Origin: Janthinobacterium sp. 61
GTDB lineage: Bacteria; Pseudomonadota; Gammaproteobacteria; Burkholderiales; Burkholderiaceae_D
NCBI RefSeq assembly: GCF_002846335.1
Contig: NZ_PJMQ01000001.1
Location: 372,001 to 436,000, forward strand
DNA: 64,000 nt
Direction of reading: 5' to 3'
Shown piece by piece: positions 25,099 through 33,831 of this stretch. A model generated the notes under the pieces. It saw only the letters and a list, made by a program, of their open reading frames with translations, was not told the DNA's origin and searched no databases. The position numbers and the translations under genes are program-made. The stretch's first letter is position 1. Every line of letters starts with the position of its first letter.

Positions 25099-25464
25099 AT
25101 GAAAATCCGCTTGATGGCGGGCCTGGGCGCGCACGCGCTGGGCTGCCTGCTGTTTATTGTATTGAGCTGGCTGGGTTTTTACCTGTACACGCAGCTGTTT
25201 GGCAGCCTCGGTTCGCGCGGCGTGGCCGGTGGCCTGGCCTTGCTGCTGGTGTTCTATGTGTATGCGGCGACGAATCTGCTGCTGGCGCTGCTGCCGCCCG
25301 GCAGGGTGAAACCGCTGCTGTGCGGCTTGCTGGGTGCGGCGGTGTTCGCGTATCTGCTGCCCCAGCATCCGTTGCGCGCCATCTATTTCAGCGTGCTGTC
25401 GGGCGCCTTGAGCTGGCTGGCCGTGCTGGCCAGTTCACGTTTAGTTGGGCGCCTGCGGGGCTGA
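25099..25464 (+). CDS. Small multi-spanning membrane protein
   Basis: 121 aa from the ATG at 25099, with GGGAG just upstream. Four hydrophobic segments are visible (about residues 11-34, 42-64, 70-86 and 94-113), with short Gly/Arg-rich loops and a basic C-terminus, so it is an inner-membrane protein. I do not recognise the family. It starts right after the htpG terminator. Its last 24 bases overlap the end of a convergent alpha/beta hydrolase gene. Confidence 0.65.
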   Translation: MKIRLMAGLGAHALGCLLFIVLSWLGFYLYTQLFGSLGSRGVAGGLALLLVFYVYAATNLLLALLPPGRVKPLLCGLLGAAVFAYLLPQHPLRAIYFSVLSGALSWLAVLASSRLVGRLRG

Positions 25465-26172
25465 CAGACCCGTGAGAAAGGCGGCGACCGCGCCGGCGGC
25501 CGCTTCCGGTGCCGCTTGCAGCAGCATGTGCGGCGCGGCGATATCGACCAGCTGCGCGCCCGCTGCCTGCCGCAGTATCTGCAGGGCGTTTGCCGGCGGC
25601 ACCAGGCGGTCATGGCGGGCGCGCAGATACAGCACGGGCAGGCTGCCGCGCGCGAAGCTGGGAGAGGCATCTGTTTCCAGCACGGCTCGCAGGCGCTGGC
25701 GCAGCACGCTGGGCGGCACCTGCGCCAGCGCCGCTGCCAGTTCCGCCTGCAGTGGCGGCGTGGCGTAGGGCGCCAGCAGCGCCTGGCGCAGGGCGAAGCC
25801 GGGCAGGGCGCCAAAGGGGACGAGGTCCAGCAGGTGGCGCAGTGGCGCCAGCATCGGGCGCGGATTGCGCACGAAGGAACAGCACAGGATCAGGGCGCGC
25901 ATGCCGGGCGGCGGATCGGCGCGCAAAGCTGCCCCCAGCGGTCCCGAAAACGATTCGGCCAGCAGTACGAAAGGGCGGTCGCACGGCAAGCGTTCGCGCA
26001 CGAACGCTTCCAGTGCCGCATAGTCCAGCGGTGCTGCCGGATAAGCGATGGCCCGGGTGTCGATGGCGGCTTGCGCGCGCAAGGCGGCATCAAAATGGTG
26101 AAAAAGTCGGGCCGTACCATCCATGCCGGGCAGGAGGACAAGCAGTGTCGAGGCGGGGGGAGAGATCGTCAT
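25441..26172 (-). CDS. Alpha/beta-fold hydrolase
   Basis: 243 aa from the ATG at 26172 (ATGs at 26184 and 26181 are alternatives; no clear ribosome-binding site distinguishes them). Features are LLVLLPGMDGTARLFHHF with the oxyanion-type motif after strand 3, the nucleophile elbow LLAESFSGPLG (Ser in the ESFSG motif), an Asp in ARHDRLVPP, and a His in APHMLLQ. These form a complete Ser-Asp-His triad, so an esterase, lipase or thioesterase activity is likely. The substrate is unknown. The protein is Ala-rich with no signal peptide, so it is cytoplasmic. Confidence 0.82.
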   Translation of the reverse strand: MTISPPASTLLVLLPGMDGTARLFHHFDAALRAQAAIDTRAIAYPAAPLDYAALEAFVRERLPCDRPFVLLAESFSGPLGAALRADPPPGMRALILCCSFVRNPRPMLAPLRHLLDLVPFGALPGFALRQALLAPYATPPLQAELAAALAQVPPSVLRQRLRAVLETDASPSFARGSLPVLYLRARHDRLVPPANALQILRQAAGAQLVDIAAPHMLLQAAPEAAAGAVAAFLTGLSAPQAPN

Positions 26173-26306
26173 TGCGGCCATCATAACAGCCGCACCGGCA
26201 CACCCGCCGTCCGCCAGCCGCACCGCATGGGGGCTGGCGCCATGCTAGAATCAGCGGCGCGTCATGCGTGGCCGTCACAGCGGCCAAATTCCCGACAGAC
26301 AGAATC

Positions 26307-27344
26307 ATGCATATCATCTTTTCGAATTACCGCACCCTGGGCTGCGCCTTGCTGGCAGCGGCCTGCGTCCTTTCCCAGCCCGCCCGCGCCACGGCGGCAC
26401 CCTCGGCGCCTGCCGGGAAAAGCCTGTCTTCCCTGGCGGCCGGCGGTCCCTTGCCGCGCCTGAGCGACGATGCGCAGGTGCGTGCGGCCCTGTTCGATTT
26501 CTTTGGCTATGCGCGCGGCAGCTACACGGAAGACGATGAACTGCTGCTGGCGCAGGCGCTTGAAGCGATCAGCGAAAAGCGCGACGCCACGCGCACCGTA
26601 CTGGCCGATGGCCGCCAGTTGCTGGCGTCGATGAATGACCGCAAGCAGGGCCGTGAACGGGGCGCCATGCTGCTCGACAAGCGTGGCGCCATCATCGCCT
26701 TTGGCCTGGTCAACGGGCATTGCCGCCTTGAGGGCCAGCCGCTGGCGAAAGTCTGCAATCCCGACCCGAATGCAGTGCTGACGGTGTTCCACCGCAAGGG
26801 CATGCTGGTCGGCGAAGCGGCGCCCTTGCTGGCCTGGTCCCGGCAATTGCCGCCCATGCTGGCGCTGATCGCGGGCGACAAGGAAGCGGGCGCCGATGGG
26901 CAGAAGATCTCCAGCGTCGAATATGTGCTGGCGCAGCCGGCCTTGCCGGGCTGGAACCGCGCCCAGCTGCCGCCCGCGTATCCGCCGGCGCTCTTGCCGC
27001 TGCTGCTTGATAAATCCACGGTGCTGACCTCGGCCGGCGCGGGCATATTTGCCTATCCGCTCACGCTCAAGGGCAAGAAACAGGACAATGTGCTGGATCA
27101 TGCCGAAGGCCGCCCGCCGCGCGACCTGGAAGTGGCGCTGCGCAGCTACGCCAGTTTCGATGCGGTGGTGGAACGCTACCGCCAGCTGGCCAAGGGCGCC
27201 CGGCTCCAGCGCAACGAACGCACTGCTTACCTCGATGGCGACATGGGGCAGGGCAGCTACCGCGTCTACATCCGCAACACGGGTGCGGACGGCGTGATGA
27301 TCGACGTGGCGCTGTGGCAGCGCAAGCTGGCGGCCAGCCGCTAG
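26307..27344 (+). CDS. Secreted protein of unknown function
   Basis: 345 aa from the ATG at 26307; the protein then begins with a clear signal peptide that ends near QPARATAAP (about residue 30). The mature protein has no motif I recognise. Segments such as YGVYIRNTG are absent, but SYRVYIRNTGADGVMIDVALW near the C-terminus looks like a beta-rich closing strand pair. It ends 2 bases from the end of a convergent leucine-rich-repeat-like gene. It probably acts in the periplasm or at the outer membrane; no function can be assigned. Confidence 0.65.
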   Translation: MHIIFSNYRTLGCALLAAACVLSQPARATAAPSAPAGKSLSSLAAGGPLPRLSDDAQVRAALFDFFGYARGSYTEDDELLLAQALEAISEKRDATRTVLADGRQLLASMNDRKQGRERGAMLLDKRGAIIAFGLVNGHCRLEGQPLAKVCNPDPNAVLTVFHRKGMLVGEAAPLLAWSRQLPPMLALIAGDKEAGADGQKISSVEYVLAQPALPGWNRAQLPPAYPPALLPLLLDKSTVLTSAGAGIFAYPLTLKGKKQDNVLDHAEGRPPRDLEVALRSYASFDAVVERYRQLAKGARLQRNERTAYLDGDMGQGSYRVYIRNTGADGVMIDVALWQRKLAASR

Positions 27345-27346
27345 CA

Positions 27347-28378
27347 TCAATAGAAGCGCGCCTTGTCGTAGCCCAGTTGCGCCAGCTGCGCGGCGATGGC
27401 GTCATCGCGTGTTTTCCTGCCGGTGCGCAGGCGCGCATGCGTCAGGGACGCGGGCAAACCATGCGCCAGCAGCGCGTCGATGTCGAGCATGGTCTCGGAT
27501 GCCGACAGCTGGCGCAAGGTGGGCAGTGTGGCGAGGCCGGGCAGGCTGTCGAGCGTCTTGCAGGTGTGCAGGTCCAGGCGTTCGAGCATGGGATTGGGGC
27601 CCAGTGCGATCTGCCGCAGCTTGATCTGGTCTTCCACCCATAGCGCCTGCAGGAAGGGGAAACGGCCAATATCGCCCAGCGTTTCCAGGCCGCGCACACG
27701 TATCACTTCCAGTTTCTTCAACAGCGGCGCCTCGATGTGCGCGAGCGATTCGCGGCCACCCAGCTGCAACAGCAGCCTGTCCAGGCGGGCCATTTCCGAT
27801 ATGAAATCCAGCGGCACCTTGTTTTTGATGCGGTACAGCGACAGCGCATGCAGCGCCGGCAGGCCAGCCAGGGTGTCGATATGCTGGTGGTGGCCCTCGA
27901 TGACCAGGCTGGCCAGATGCGCATAGTGGCGCAGGGGGGCCAGATCGATATTGTTCCTGGCCGCCTCGCCCAGGTTCAGGTATTCGAGGCCGCGTAAATT
28001 TTCCAGCTGCAGGATGTCGGCTTGCGCCAGCTCGTACACGCCCAGGCTCAGGCGCTTCAGGTGGCGCAGCTCGCCCAACGCTTCCAGATGGATGGCTTGC
28101 CGGTGGCAATCGATGGACAGGCTGGCCACATGCGGCAGCGCGCGCAGGATGCGGGCATCGAACACCCTTGGGTCGTAACCGTAGATACGGATGGTCAGCG
28201 CCGTGCCGCAAGTAGCGGCCAGGGCGTCGAGGTCGGCCAGCAGCGGCTCCGGCTCGCCCAGGGCATTGAACTGCACCAGCACGTTCTGGTCGTTCGCGAT
28301 GGCGGCGCGGATCGCCCCGGCGTCGATGCGCTCGGGGTTCTGGATGTACTGCGGCTGTCTTGCTTGCGTCATTGTCAC
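27347..28378 (-). CDS. Leucine-rich-repeat-like protein
   Basis: 343 aa. Residues ~75-310 hold irregular leucine-rich repeats of ~22-24 residues (LPHVASLSIDCHRQ, LRHLKRLSLGVYEL, LRGLEYLNLGEAA, YAHLASLVIEGHH, LPALHALSLYRIK, LKKLEVIRVRG, FPFLQALWVEDQ, NPMLERLDLHTC, LPTLRQLSASET). No signal peptide is present, so it is probably cytoplasmic and likely a protein-interaction scaffold. A GTG start overlaps the stop of the upstream MORN-like gene (GTGA), so the two are translationally coupled. An ATG 6 bases inside is an alternative start. Specific function unknown. Confidence 0.72.
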   Translation of the reverse strand: MTMTQARQPQYIQNPERIDAGAIRAAIANDQNVLVQFNALGEPEPLLADLDALAATCGTALTIRIYGYDPRVFDARILRALPHVASLSIDCHRQAIHLEALGELRHLKRLSLGVYELAQADILQLENLRGLEYLNLGEAARNNIDLAPLRHYAHLASLVIEGHHQHIDTLAGLPALHALSLYRIKNKVPLDFISEMARLDRLLLQLGGRESLAHIEAPLLKKLEVIRVRGLETLGDIGRFPFLQALWVEDQIKLRQIALGPNPMLERLDLHTCKTLDSLPGLATLPTLRQLSASETMLDIDALLAHGLPASLTHARLRTGRKTRDDAIAAQLAQLGYDKARFY

Positions 28379-30429
28379 AGTCCTATGGGGTAGTCCACCT
28401 GCCTGGCGGGCGGGCAGCCTTCCGGTCCCGGGAACGTCTGCTTGCCCGTGTCATCGAAGCGCTTGCCGCAATCGACGAGCACGCGTTTGCGGAAAGTGAA
28501 AATGCTGGCCACCTTGCCGTTCGGGTGGTAGCAGATATTGTCGCCATCGCGGTCGGCCGAGCCGTAGCTGATCATGCTCTGGCCATTCACCGTGCGTGTG
28601 CTGTGGCCGCTGCGCGGTTCCGTGCATTTGAGCTGGCCGCTTTCGTAATACGCGTTGACGACGGAAGTGTCGGCGGCGCGGTCGACCAGCAGTTCGTCCT
28701 TGCGCTTGCCGTTCGGGTAGTTCGAATAGCCTTCCTGGCGCTGGCCGTACTGGAAGGCGTAGTAATACTGCGGCTTGCCGTCCGGGTAGTACATGTGATG
28801 GTATTCGCATACGTCGTCGCGCGTGCTGCCGTACTCTTTGAAGGTGCAGCGGTGGATGTCGTTGAGCAGCTGGCCGTCTTCGTAGTATTCGCGCAGGTGC
28901 GTGAGGAGTCTGCCCTGGTCGATGACGGCCAGGCGCTCCGGCTTGCCGTTCGGGTAGTAGCGCGCGTCCAGGCCCTGCTTCTTGCCGTTGTCCCACAGCG
29001 TATCGAGGCGCAGGATTTTGCCGCTGTCGTCGAACGCCTGTTCGCGGCCATCGAGCTGGCCATTGCGGTAGGTGGCCGTGTAGATCACGTATTCCTTGCC
29101 GGCAGGACCCAGATAGCGCGTGCGCGCGCCTTCCAGCACCCCCGCCTGGTAATGGTCGCGCTGACGCAGCGCGCCTTGCGCATCCGTGTCGACTGCCTCG
29201 CCCTGTTTTTTGCCTTTCACGAAAGTGACGCTTTGCGTGACCTTGTCCTTGAGCTTGAGTTTCCACGGCCCGTCGCGCAAGCCTTCGATAAAGCTGCCGT
29301 CGCCGTCTTCCGTGATCCACGCTCCATGGCGCGTGCCGTTGACGTAGTTGCCGCGCGTTTGCAGCTTGCCTCCCATGCTGCGCTCGTGCGGCCCATTCAG
29401 CTGGCCGCCCGCGTAGGTGTCGAAGCCCGTCACCTCCTCTTCAGCGGCATAGTTGACGATTGTCCAGCGGCCTTCGCGCTTGCCGGCCCGGTACATTCCG
29501 CTCTCACTCTGTTTGGGATAATCGAAGTGCCACAGGCCTTCCTGCAGGCCGTTGACGAAATGTCCCTTTTCGCTTCCTTCGTGCATGCCTTCGCGTACCC
29601 ACAGGCCCTGGCGCTTGCCTTTCACGTATTGACCCCGTTCGACCACCGAGCCATCGTCCCAGGCCAGGCTGTAAATGACGGACGGGCCGTCTGCGCTGCC
29701 AGTGAATTGCTTTGGCATCGTCTCCCACGTCACTTGCCACAGGCGGTAGTTGGGCAGGATGCCCGCGCCCGCGTCGCTGTACAGGGTGTAGCTGGCGGTG
29801 AGATAGCGGTCGCCTTTTTTCTGGAAGGTTTTCTTGTAGGTGATGGCGTCCTTGCCACCGCTCGCCACGGGCTTGCCGTCATCGCTGTAGTAGCCGACGA
29901 TGGTGCCTTGCGTATGGTCGATGGCGTCGAAGTCCGCATTGCCGCTCTTGCCGCGCGGGACGCTGTAGTCCATCGGCGCCAGTTTCGCCAGTGCGGCCTT
30001 GACCTGTCCCGCGTTGGGAGCGCTGCTTTGCGCCACGATACGGTTCAGTGCCGGCTGCAAGCCGTCCAGGCGCCGGTATTTGCCGGAGCTGCGATGGTAG
30101 CGGTAGGCGCGTAAGCCATTTTTGTCGCCCTGGCGGAACAGCACCAGCATGGTTTGCACGCTGTCGTCCGTTTCCTTGTCCAGTGAGGCGTAGAAGACGG
30201 AACGGATGAGGGCATTGCCGAACTGGTCGAGCAAAACGGGTTTCGCGCTGCTGCTCTTGCACTCGCAGTAATAGCCGTTGACGCTTTCTTTTTCCTTGAG
30301 AAAGGCGACATCCAGGCCGCTGTCTTGCGAAGCGCTGATGGCGGGATGGGCGAGGCTCTTGCCTTCGTAGAAGGACGCGCCGTGGGCGAGGGCGGAGCAA
30401 AGCAGCAAGGGCAGAAGCAGACGTTTCAT
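28375..30429 (-). CDS. Secreted MORN/YwqK-like repeat protein
   Basis: 684 aa from the ATG at 30429, chosen because it starts a clear signal peptide (KRLLLPLLLCSALAHGA). From about residue 240 the protein carries many MORN/YwqK-type repeats of the form G-x-Y-x-x-G-K-R-x-G-x-W: GQYVKGKRQGLWV, GHFVNGLQEGLWHFDY, GMYRAGKREGRW, GNYVNGTRHGAW, RYYPNGKPERLA, YPDGKPQYYYAF, YPNGKRKDELL. It has several cysteines (YYCECKSS, CTFKEYG, KCTEP, NICYHPNG). It is exported, and the repeats suggest binding to another protein or to lipid. It is coupled by a 4-base overlap to the leucine-rich-repeat-like gene. Confidence 0.75.
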   Translation of the reverse strand: MKRLLLPLLLCSALAHGASFYEGKSLAHPAISASQDSGLDVAFLKEKESVNGYYCECKSSSAKPVLLDQFGNALIRSVFYASLDKETDDSVQTMLVLFRQGDKNGLRAYRYHRSSGKYRRLDGLQPALNRIVAQSSAPNAGQVKAALAKLAPMDYSVPRGKSGNADFDAIDHTQGTIVGYYSDDGKPVASGGKDAITYKKTFQKKGDRYLTASYTLYSDAGAGILPNYRLWQVTWETMPKQFTGSADGPSVIYSLAWDDGSVVERGQYVKGKRQGLWVREGMHEGSEKGHFVNGLQEGLWHFDYPKQSESGMYRAGKREGRWTIVNYAAEEEVTGFDTYAGGQLNGPHERSMGGKLQTRGNYVNGTRHGAWITEDGDGSFIEGLRDGPWKLKLKDKVTQSVTFVKGKKQGEAVDTDAQGALRQRDHYQAGVLEGARTRYLGPAGKEYVIYTATYRNGQLDGREQAFDDSGKILRLDTLWDNGKKQGLDARYYPNGKPERLAVIDQGRLLTHLREYYEDGQLLNDIHRCTFKEYGSTRDDVCEYHHMYYPDGKPQYYYAFQYGQRQEGYSNYPNGKRKDELLVDRAADTSVVNAYYESGQLKCTEPRSGHSTRTVNGQSMISYGSADRDGDNICYHPNGKVASIFTFRKRVLVDCGKRFDDTGKQTFPGPEGCPPARQVDYPIGL

Positions 30430-30525
30430 CGTGAGGCTGGCGCCAGAGCGCCGCAATGGAAAGGCCACGATTCTGCCTGTGTTCTTACTTGCGGGCAAAT
30501 ACTGGTCTATCGTGCGCGCCCCGAT

Positions 30526-31071
30526 TCAGGGCTGGTGCGCGGCGCAAAAATCCAGCAGCATATGCTCGCCTTCCGGCCACGGGCCGTAGCCGGCATCGCC
30601 ATTGACATGGCCGGCGTCGCCGATCATGGTGAGATCGCTGTCCCAGGCGGCGGCAAACGCGCGTGCCCGCGCGAAGCTGACATAGGGATCATCACCGCTG
30701 GCCACCACCAAGCTGGGAAACGGCAAGGCTTGCAGCGGCATGGGCGCAAAGCCCGTCGTGCCGGCGGGATAGGAGGGCGCCTCTACATCGCTGGGGGCGA
30801 CGAGGAAGGCGCCGGCGATCCTGTGCGGCGAGCCGCTGGCCGCCCAATGGGCCACCAGCGCGCAGGCCAGGCTGTGCGCGGCCAGCACGGGCGGGCGCTC
30901 GCAGGCGGCGATGGCGCTGTCGAGCTCCGCCACCCATTCGTCCTTGTCCGGCGTCTGCCATTCCCGGTGCGGCACGCGCGACCATTGCGGGTGGCGCGCT
31001 TCCCAATGGGTTTGCCAGTGCTGCGGCCCGGAATTCCACAGGCCGGCCAGGGTCAGGACGAGAGGCGACAT
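30526..31071 (-). CDS. RBBP9/YdeN-type serine hydrolase
   Basis: 181 aa. It fits the small serine hydrolases of the RBBP9/YdeN family: VLTLAGLWNSGPQHWQTHWE at the N-terminus, nucleophile in LAAHSLACAL (Ser about residue 67), Asp in ASGDDPYVSFARA, and His in GDAGHVNGDAGYGPWPEG. The triad is complete. It begins 9 bases after kynA in the same direction, so it is cotranscribed with kynU-kynA. RBBP9-type enzymes hydrolyse unknown esters or amides. No arylformamidase (kynB) is seen here, so a role in this pathway is possible but unproven. Confidence 0.87.
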   Translation of the reverse strand: MSPLVLTLAGLWNSGPQHWQTHWEARHPQWSRVPHREWQTPDKDEWVAELDSAIAACERPPVLAAHSLACALVAHWAASGSPHRIAGAFLVAPSDVEAPSYPAGTTGFAPMPLQALPFPSLVVASGDDPYVSFARARAFAAAWDSDLTMIGDAGHVNGDAGYGPWPEGEHMLLDFCAAHQP

Positions 31072-31080
31072 CGATGCTCC

Positions 31081-31968
31081 TTAAAGTTCGGTGCGTAGGG
31101 CGAAAAGCTCCGGGAACAATACCACGTCGAGCATCTTGCGCAAATAGCTCACGCCCGCCGTGCCGCCGGTACCTGTCTTGAAGCCGATGATGCGTTCCAC
31201 CGTCGTCACATGGCGGAAGCGCCAGAAGCGGAAGGCCGTTTCCAGATCCACCAGCTTTTCTGCCAGCTCGTACAGGGCCCAGTGTTTCGACGGGTCGCGG
31301 TAGACTTCCAGCCAGGTCGCTTTTACCGAGGCGTCGGTGGTGGTTGGCAGGGTCCAGTCGGCGTTCAGGCGCTCGGGCGCGATGGGCAGGCCGCTGCGCG
31401 CCAGCAGCTTGATGGCTTCATCGTAGACGGATGGCGAGCGCAGGGCGGCATCGAGCACTTTGTAGGTGTCGGGTGCCGTCGTATGTACATTCAGCAGGGC
31501 GGCGTTCTTGTTCCCCAGGATGAATTCGATTTCGCGGTACTGGAAGGACTGGAAGCCGGACGAGGCGCCCAGGTAGGGACGGATGGCTGTGTATTCGGGT
31601 GGCGTCATGGTGGCCAGTACGTCCCAGGCATGCACCAGCTGGTCCATGATGCGCGCCACGCGGGCCAGCATTTTAAAAGCGGGCGCCAGGTCGCCGCTTT
31701 GCAGGTTGGCGCGCACGGCGTGCATTTCGTGCAGCATCAGCTTCATCCACAGTTCGCTCGTCTGGTGCTGCACGATGAACAGCATTTCGTTGTGGTTCGG
31801 CGACAGCGGATGCTGGGCCGTCAGGATGCGGTCCAGTGCCAGGTAGTTACCGTAGCTCATCGATTCACTGAAATCCATCTGCGCGCCATGCCACTGCGCA
31901 TCCTGGGCGCCCGCATGCATGGGGCAGCCACTGGTGTTTTCCTTGTTCATATTCTTGTCGTCGCTCAT
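31081..31968 (-). CDS. kynA: Tryptophan 2,3-dioxygenase
   Basis: 295 aa. It is a haem enzyme that opens the indole ring of L-tryptophan to N-formylkynurenine with O2, the first step of kynurenine catabolism. Conserved segments are [54 protein letters not shown], and the [13 protein letters not shown] that shapes the substrate pocket near the C-terminus. The family is cytoplasmic and tetrameric. It starts 8 bases downstream of the kynureninase gene and is followed 9 bases later by a serine hydrolase, forming one operon. Confidence 0.97.
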   Translation of the reverse strand: MSDDKNMNKENTSGCPMHAGAQDAQWHGAQMDFSESMSYGNYLALDRILTAQHPLSPNHNEMLFIVQHQTSELWMKLMLHEMHAVRANLQSGDLAPAFKMLARVARIMDQLVHAWDVLATMTPPEYTAIRPYLGASSGFQSFQYREIEFILGNKNAALLNVHTTAPDTYKVLDAALRSPSVYDEAIKLLARSGLPIAPERLNADWTLPTTTDASVKATWLEVYRDPSKHWALYELAEKLVDLETAFRFWRFRHVTTVERIIGFKTGTGGTAGVSYLRKMLDVVLFPELFALRTEL

Positions 31969-31976
31969 GGGATGCT

Positions 31977-33239
31977 TCAGGTGACGGCATCGCGCTTGGC
32001 AGCGATGTCATAGGCTTGGGTGTCGAGGATGTCGCGCAGGATTTCCACGGCATCCCACACGTCGGCAAAGCTCGTGTACAGGGGCGTGAAACCGAAGCGC
32101 ATGATGGCCGGCTCGCGGTAGTCGCCGATCACGCCGCGCGCGATCAGCGCCTGCATCACGGCATAGCCGTGCGGATGCGTGAAGCTGACCTGGCTGCCGC
32201 GCCGCGCATGCTCGCGCGGCGTGACGAGGCCCAGCGGATGGCTGGCGCAGCGCTGTTCCACCAGGGCGATGAACAGGTCCGTCAGAGCCAGCGACTTGCG
32301 CCGGATGGCTTCCATGCTCGTCTGCGCAAAGATCTCCAGGCCGCATTCGACCAGGGCCAGCGAGACGATGGGCTGCGTGCCGCACAGGGCGCGGGCGATA
32401 CCGTCGGCGGGCGCAAAGCCCGGATCCATGGCGAACGGCGTAGCGTGGCCCCACCAGCCGGACAGCGGCTGGCGGAAGCGCGCCTGGTGTTTTTCGGGTA
32501 CCCAGATGAAGGCGGGCGAGCCTGGGCCGCCGTTCAGGTATTTATAGGTGCAGCCAACGGCCAGGTCGGCGCCGGCGCCGTTCAGGTCCAGCGGCACGGC
32601 GCCGGCCGAATGGGCCAGGTCCCACAGCGCCAGCGCGCCTTGCGCGTGGCAATGGCTGCTGATGGCTGCCATGTCGTGCTGGTAGCCGGTACGGTAGTTG
32701 ACGTGCGTGAGCATGGCGACGGCACAATCGGCGGCTATGGCCTGCGCCAGCTCCTCGGGGCTGTCGACCAGGCGCAGCTGGTAGCCGCGATCGAGCCAGG
32801 CGGCAAGACCTTGCGCCATGTACAGGTCGGTAGGGAAGTTGCTGCGTTCGCTGACGATGATTCTGCGCGCGGCATGCGCGGGATCGCTGGCCTGCATCTG
32901 CAGGGCGGCGGCCAGGGCCTTGAACAGGTTGACGGAGGTGGTGTCGGTGATCACCACTTCACCCGTGCCGGCGCCCAGCAGGGGGGCCAGGCGGTCGCCC
33001 AGGCGCTTGGGCAAGTCGAACCAGCCGGCGGTATTCCAGCTGCGGATCAGGTCGGTGCCCCATTCGGCCGTGATGACGTGCTGGGCGCGGGCAAGAGCCG
33101 CTTTCGGCCGCGCACCCAGGGAATTGCCATCGAGGTAAATCACGCCTTGCGGCAAGTCGAATTGCTGGCGCAGGGGCGCCAGGGGATCGTCGAGATCGCG
33201 CGCGCTGCAGTCGTGTCGAGAAATCATGGTGGCTTTCAT
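31977..33239 (-). CDS. kynU: Kynureninase
   Basis: 420 aa from the ATG at 33239; the frame is open further upstream but the family begins near [20 protein letters not shown], so an ATG at 33227 is an alternative. It is a PLP-dependent fold-type I enzyme cleaving kynurenine to anthranilate and alanine. Conserved features are [11 protein letters not shown] near the N-terminus, [42 protein letters not shown] with the PLP lysine in [10 protein letters not shown], and [21 protein letters not shown] at the C-terminus. The product feeds anthranilate or NAD routes. It leads the kynU-kynA-hydrolase operon. Confidence 0.96.
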   Translation of the reverse strand: MKATMISRHDCSARDLDDPLAPLRQQFDLPQGVIYLDGNSLGARPKAALARAQHVITAEWGTDLIRSWNTAGWFDLPKRLGDRLAPLLGAGTGEVVITDTTSVNLFKALAAALQMQASDPAHAARRIIVSERSNFPTDLYMAQGLAAWLDRGYQLRLVDSPEELAQAIAADCAVAMLTHVNYRTGYQHDMAAISSHCHAQGALALWDLAHSAGAVPLDLNGAGADLAVGCTYKYLNGGPGSPAFIWVPEKHQARFRQPLSGWWGHATPFAMDPGFAPADGIARALCGTQPIVSLALVECGLEIFAQTSMEAIRRKSLALTDLFIALVEQRCASHPLGLVTPREHARRGSQVSFTHPHGYAVMQALIARGVIGDYREPAIMRFGFTPLYTSFADVWDAVEILRDILDTQAYDIAAKRDAVT

Positions 33240-33421
33240 GTTGATACTTGTCTCAATGGCATGATATTGCTTGAGGCTTAAAGTATTGTGCGGAAGCAGG
33301 CAGTGTAGCAAATCCCCGCCAAAATGCGGAATTTTCGCCCCGGATGGGGTGCGGAAAGTATCTCTTTGCCGGGCGTCAACGAAAAAAATCACGTTTTTTT
33401 TAAAATATTTTCAAATCACCC

Positions 33422-33448
33422 TAAAGTTTAGCCCGACGCCGCCGTCAA
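33422..33448 (+). promoter_or_regulatory. Sigma-28 (FliA) type promoter, copy 1
   Basis: TAAAGTTT at 33422-33429, exactly 11 bases, then GCCGTCAA at 33441-33448. The enteric FliA consensus is TAAAGTTT-N11-GCCGATAA. The -35 is perfect and the -10 matches 6 of 8. Confidence 0.75.
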
Positions 33449-33515
33449 CGATTACATGAACGGCGTCAAGCCGCCAAAAAGAATGCGGGTTTTTAAATAT
33501 TTTTCAAAAAAACCC

Positions 33516-33542
33516 TAAAGTTCCTGTCAAGGCAGCCGTTAT
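33516..33542 (+). promoter_or_regulatory. Sigma-28 (FliA) type promoter, copy 2
   Basis: TAAAGTTC at 33516-33523, exactly 11 bases, then GCCGTTAT at 33535-33542. It lies 94 bases after copy 1, with a similar CCC and AT-tract upstream. It is about 290 bases before the flhD start. Confidence 0.75.
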
Positions 33543-33575
33543 CTAGGTAAGCAGACTTGACTTTGGTCAAGTTGT

Positions 33576-33599
33576 TGTAAAAAAGTGATATTTTTTACA
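33576..33599. promoter_or_regulatory. TGTAAAAAA/TTTTTTACA palindrome
   Basis: Nine-base exact inverted arms with a 6-base centre (GTGATA). It lies 34 bases after the second sigma-28-like promoter and 230 bases before flhD. The arms resemble an operator more than a terminator because the stem is almost all A/T, although read as RNA it could act as a weak attenuator. Confidence 0.45.
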
Positions 33600-33831
33600 G
33601 GCCTGAAACTGGGTAAATCCCACACAGCGGCCACCTTCCACATCCGCGCCGCTACGGGCGTGCGACCATGATCGAGTAGTGTTTGTCAGACAAACACCTA
33701 CGGTCCTGCCCGTCATTTCCCGACCAAAAATACAGTGCTTCGCCTCTGTTGCATTTGATGTTGCTCCTGCAGAATGTATCTCACTGGCAACATACAACGC
33801 CAGCTGAATTCAACGGATTGAGGAGATGGAA

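Larger units (their letters stand above)
33240..33831. other. Intergenic region between kynU and flhD
   Basis: 592 bases without a convincing gene. It holds two tandem sigma-28-like promoters (33422-33448 and 33516-33542), each preceded by an AT-rich tract (33394-33416 and 33490-33512), and a palindrome with T6/A6 arms at 33576-33599. The last 230 bases are of mixed composition and probably form the flhD leader. A 76-codon frame on the minus strand at 33567-33797 is judged spurious. Confidence 0.7.

Noticed and set aside
33240..33392. N-terminal extension of kynureninase by 51 codons
   Set aside because: The extension shows no family similarity and overlaps the AT-rich promoter region; kynureninases begin near MISRHD.
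33567..33797. 76-codon minus-strand frame in the flhD leader
   Set aside because: No recognisable domain or ribosome-binding site, and it runs against the regulatory elements of flhDC.
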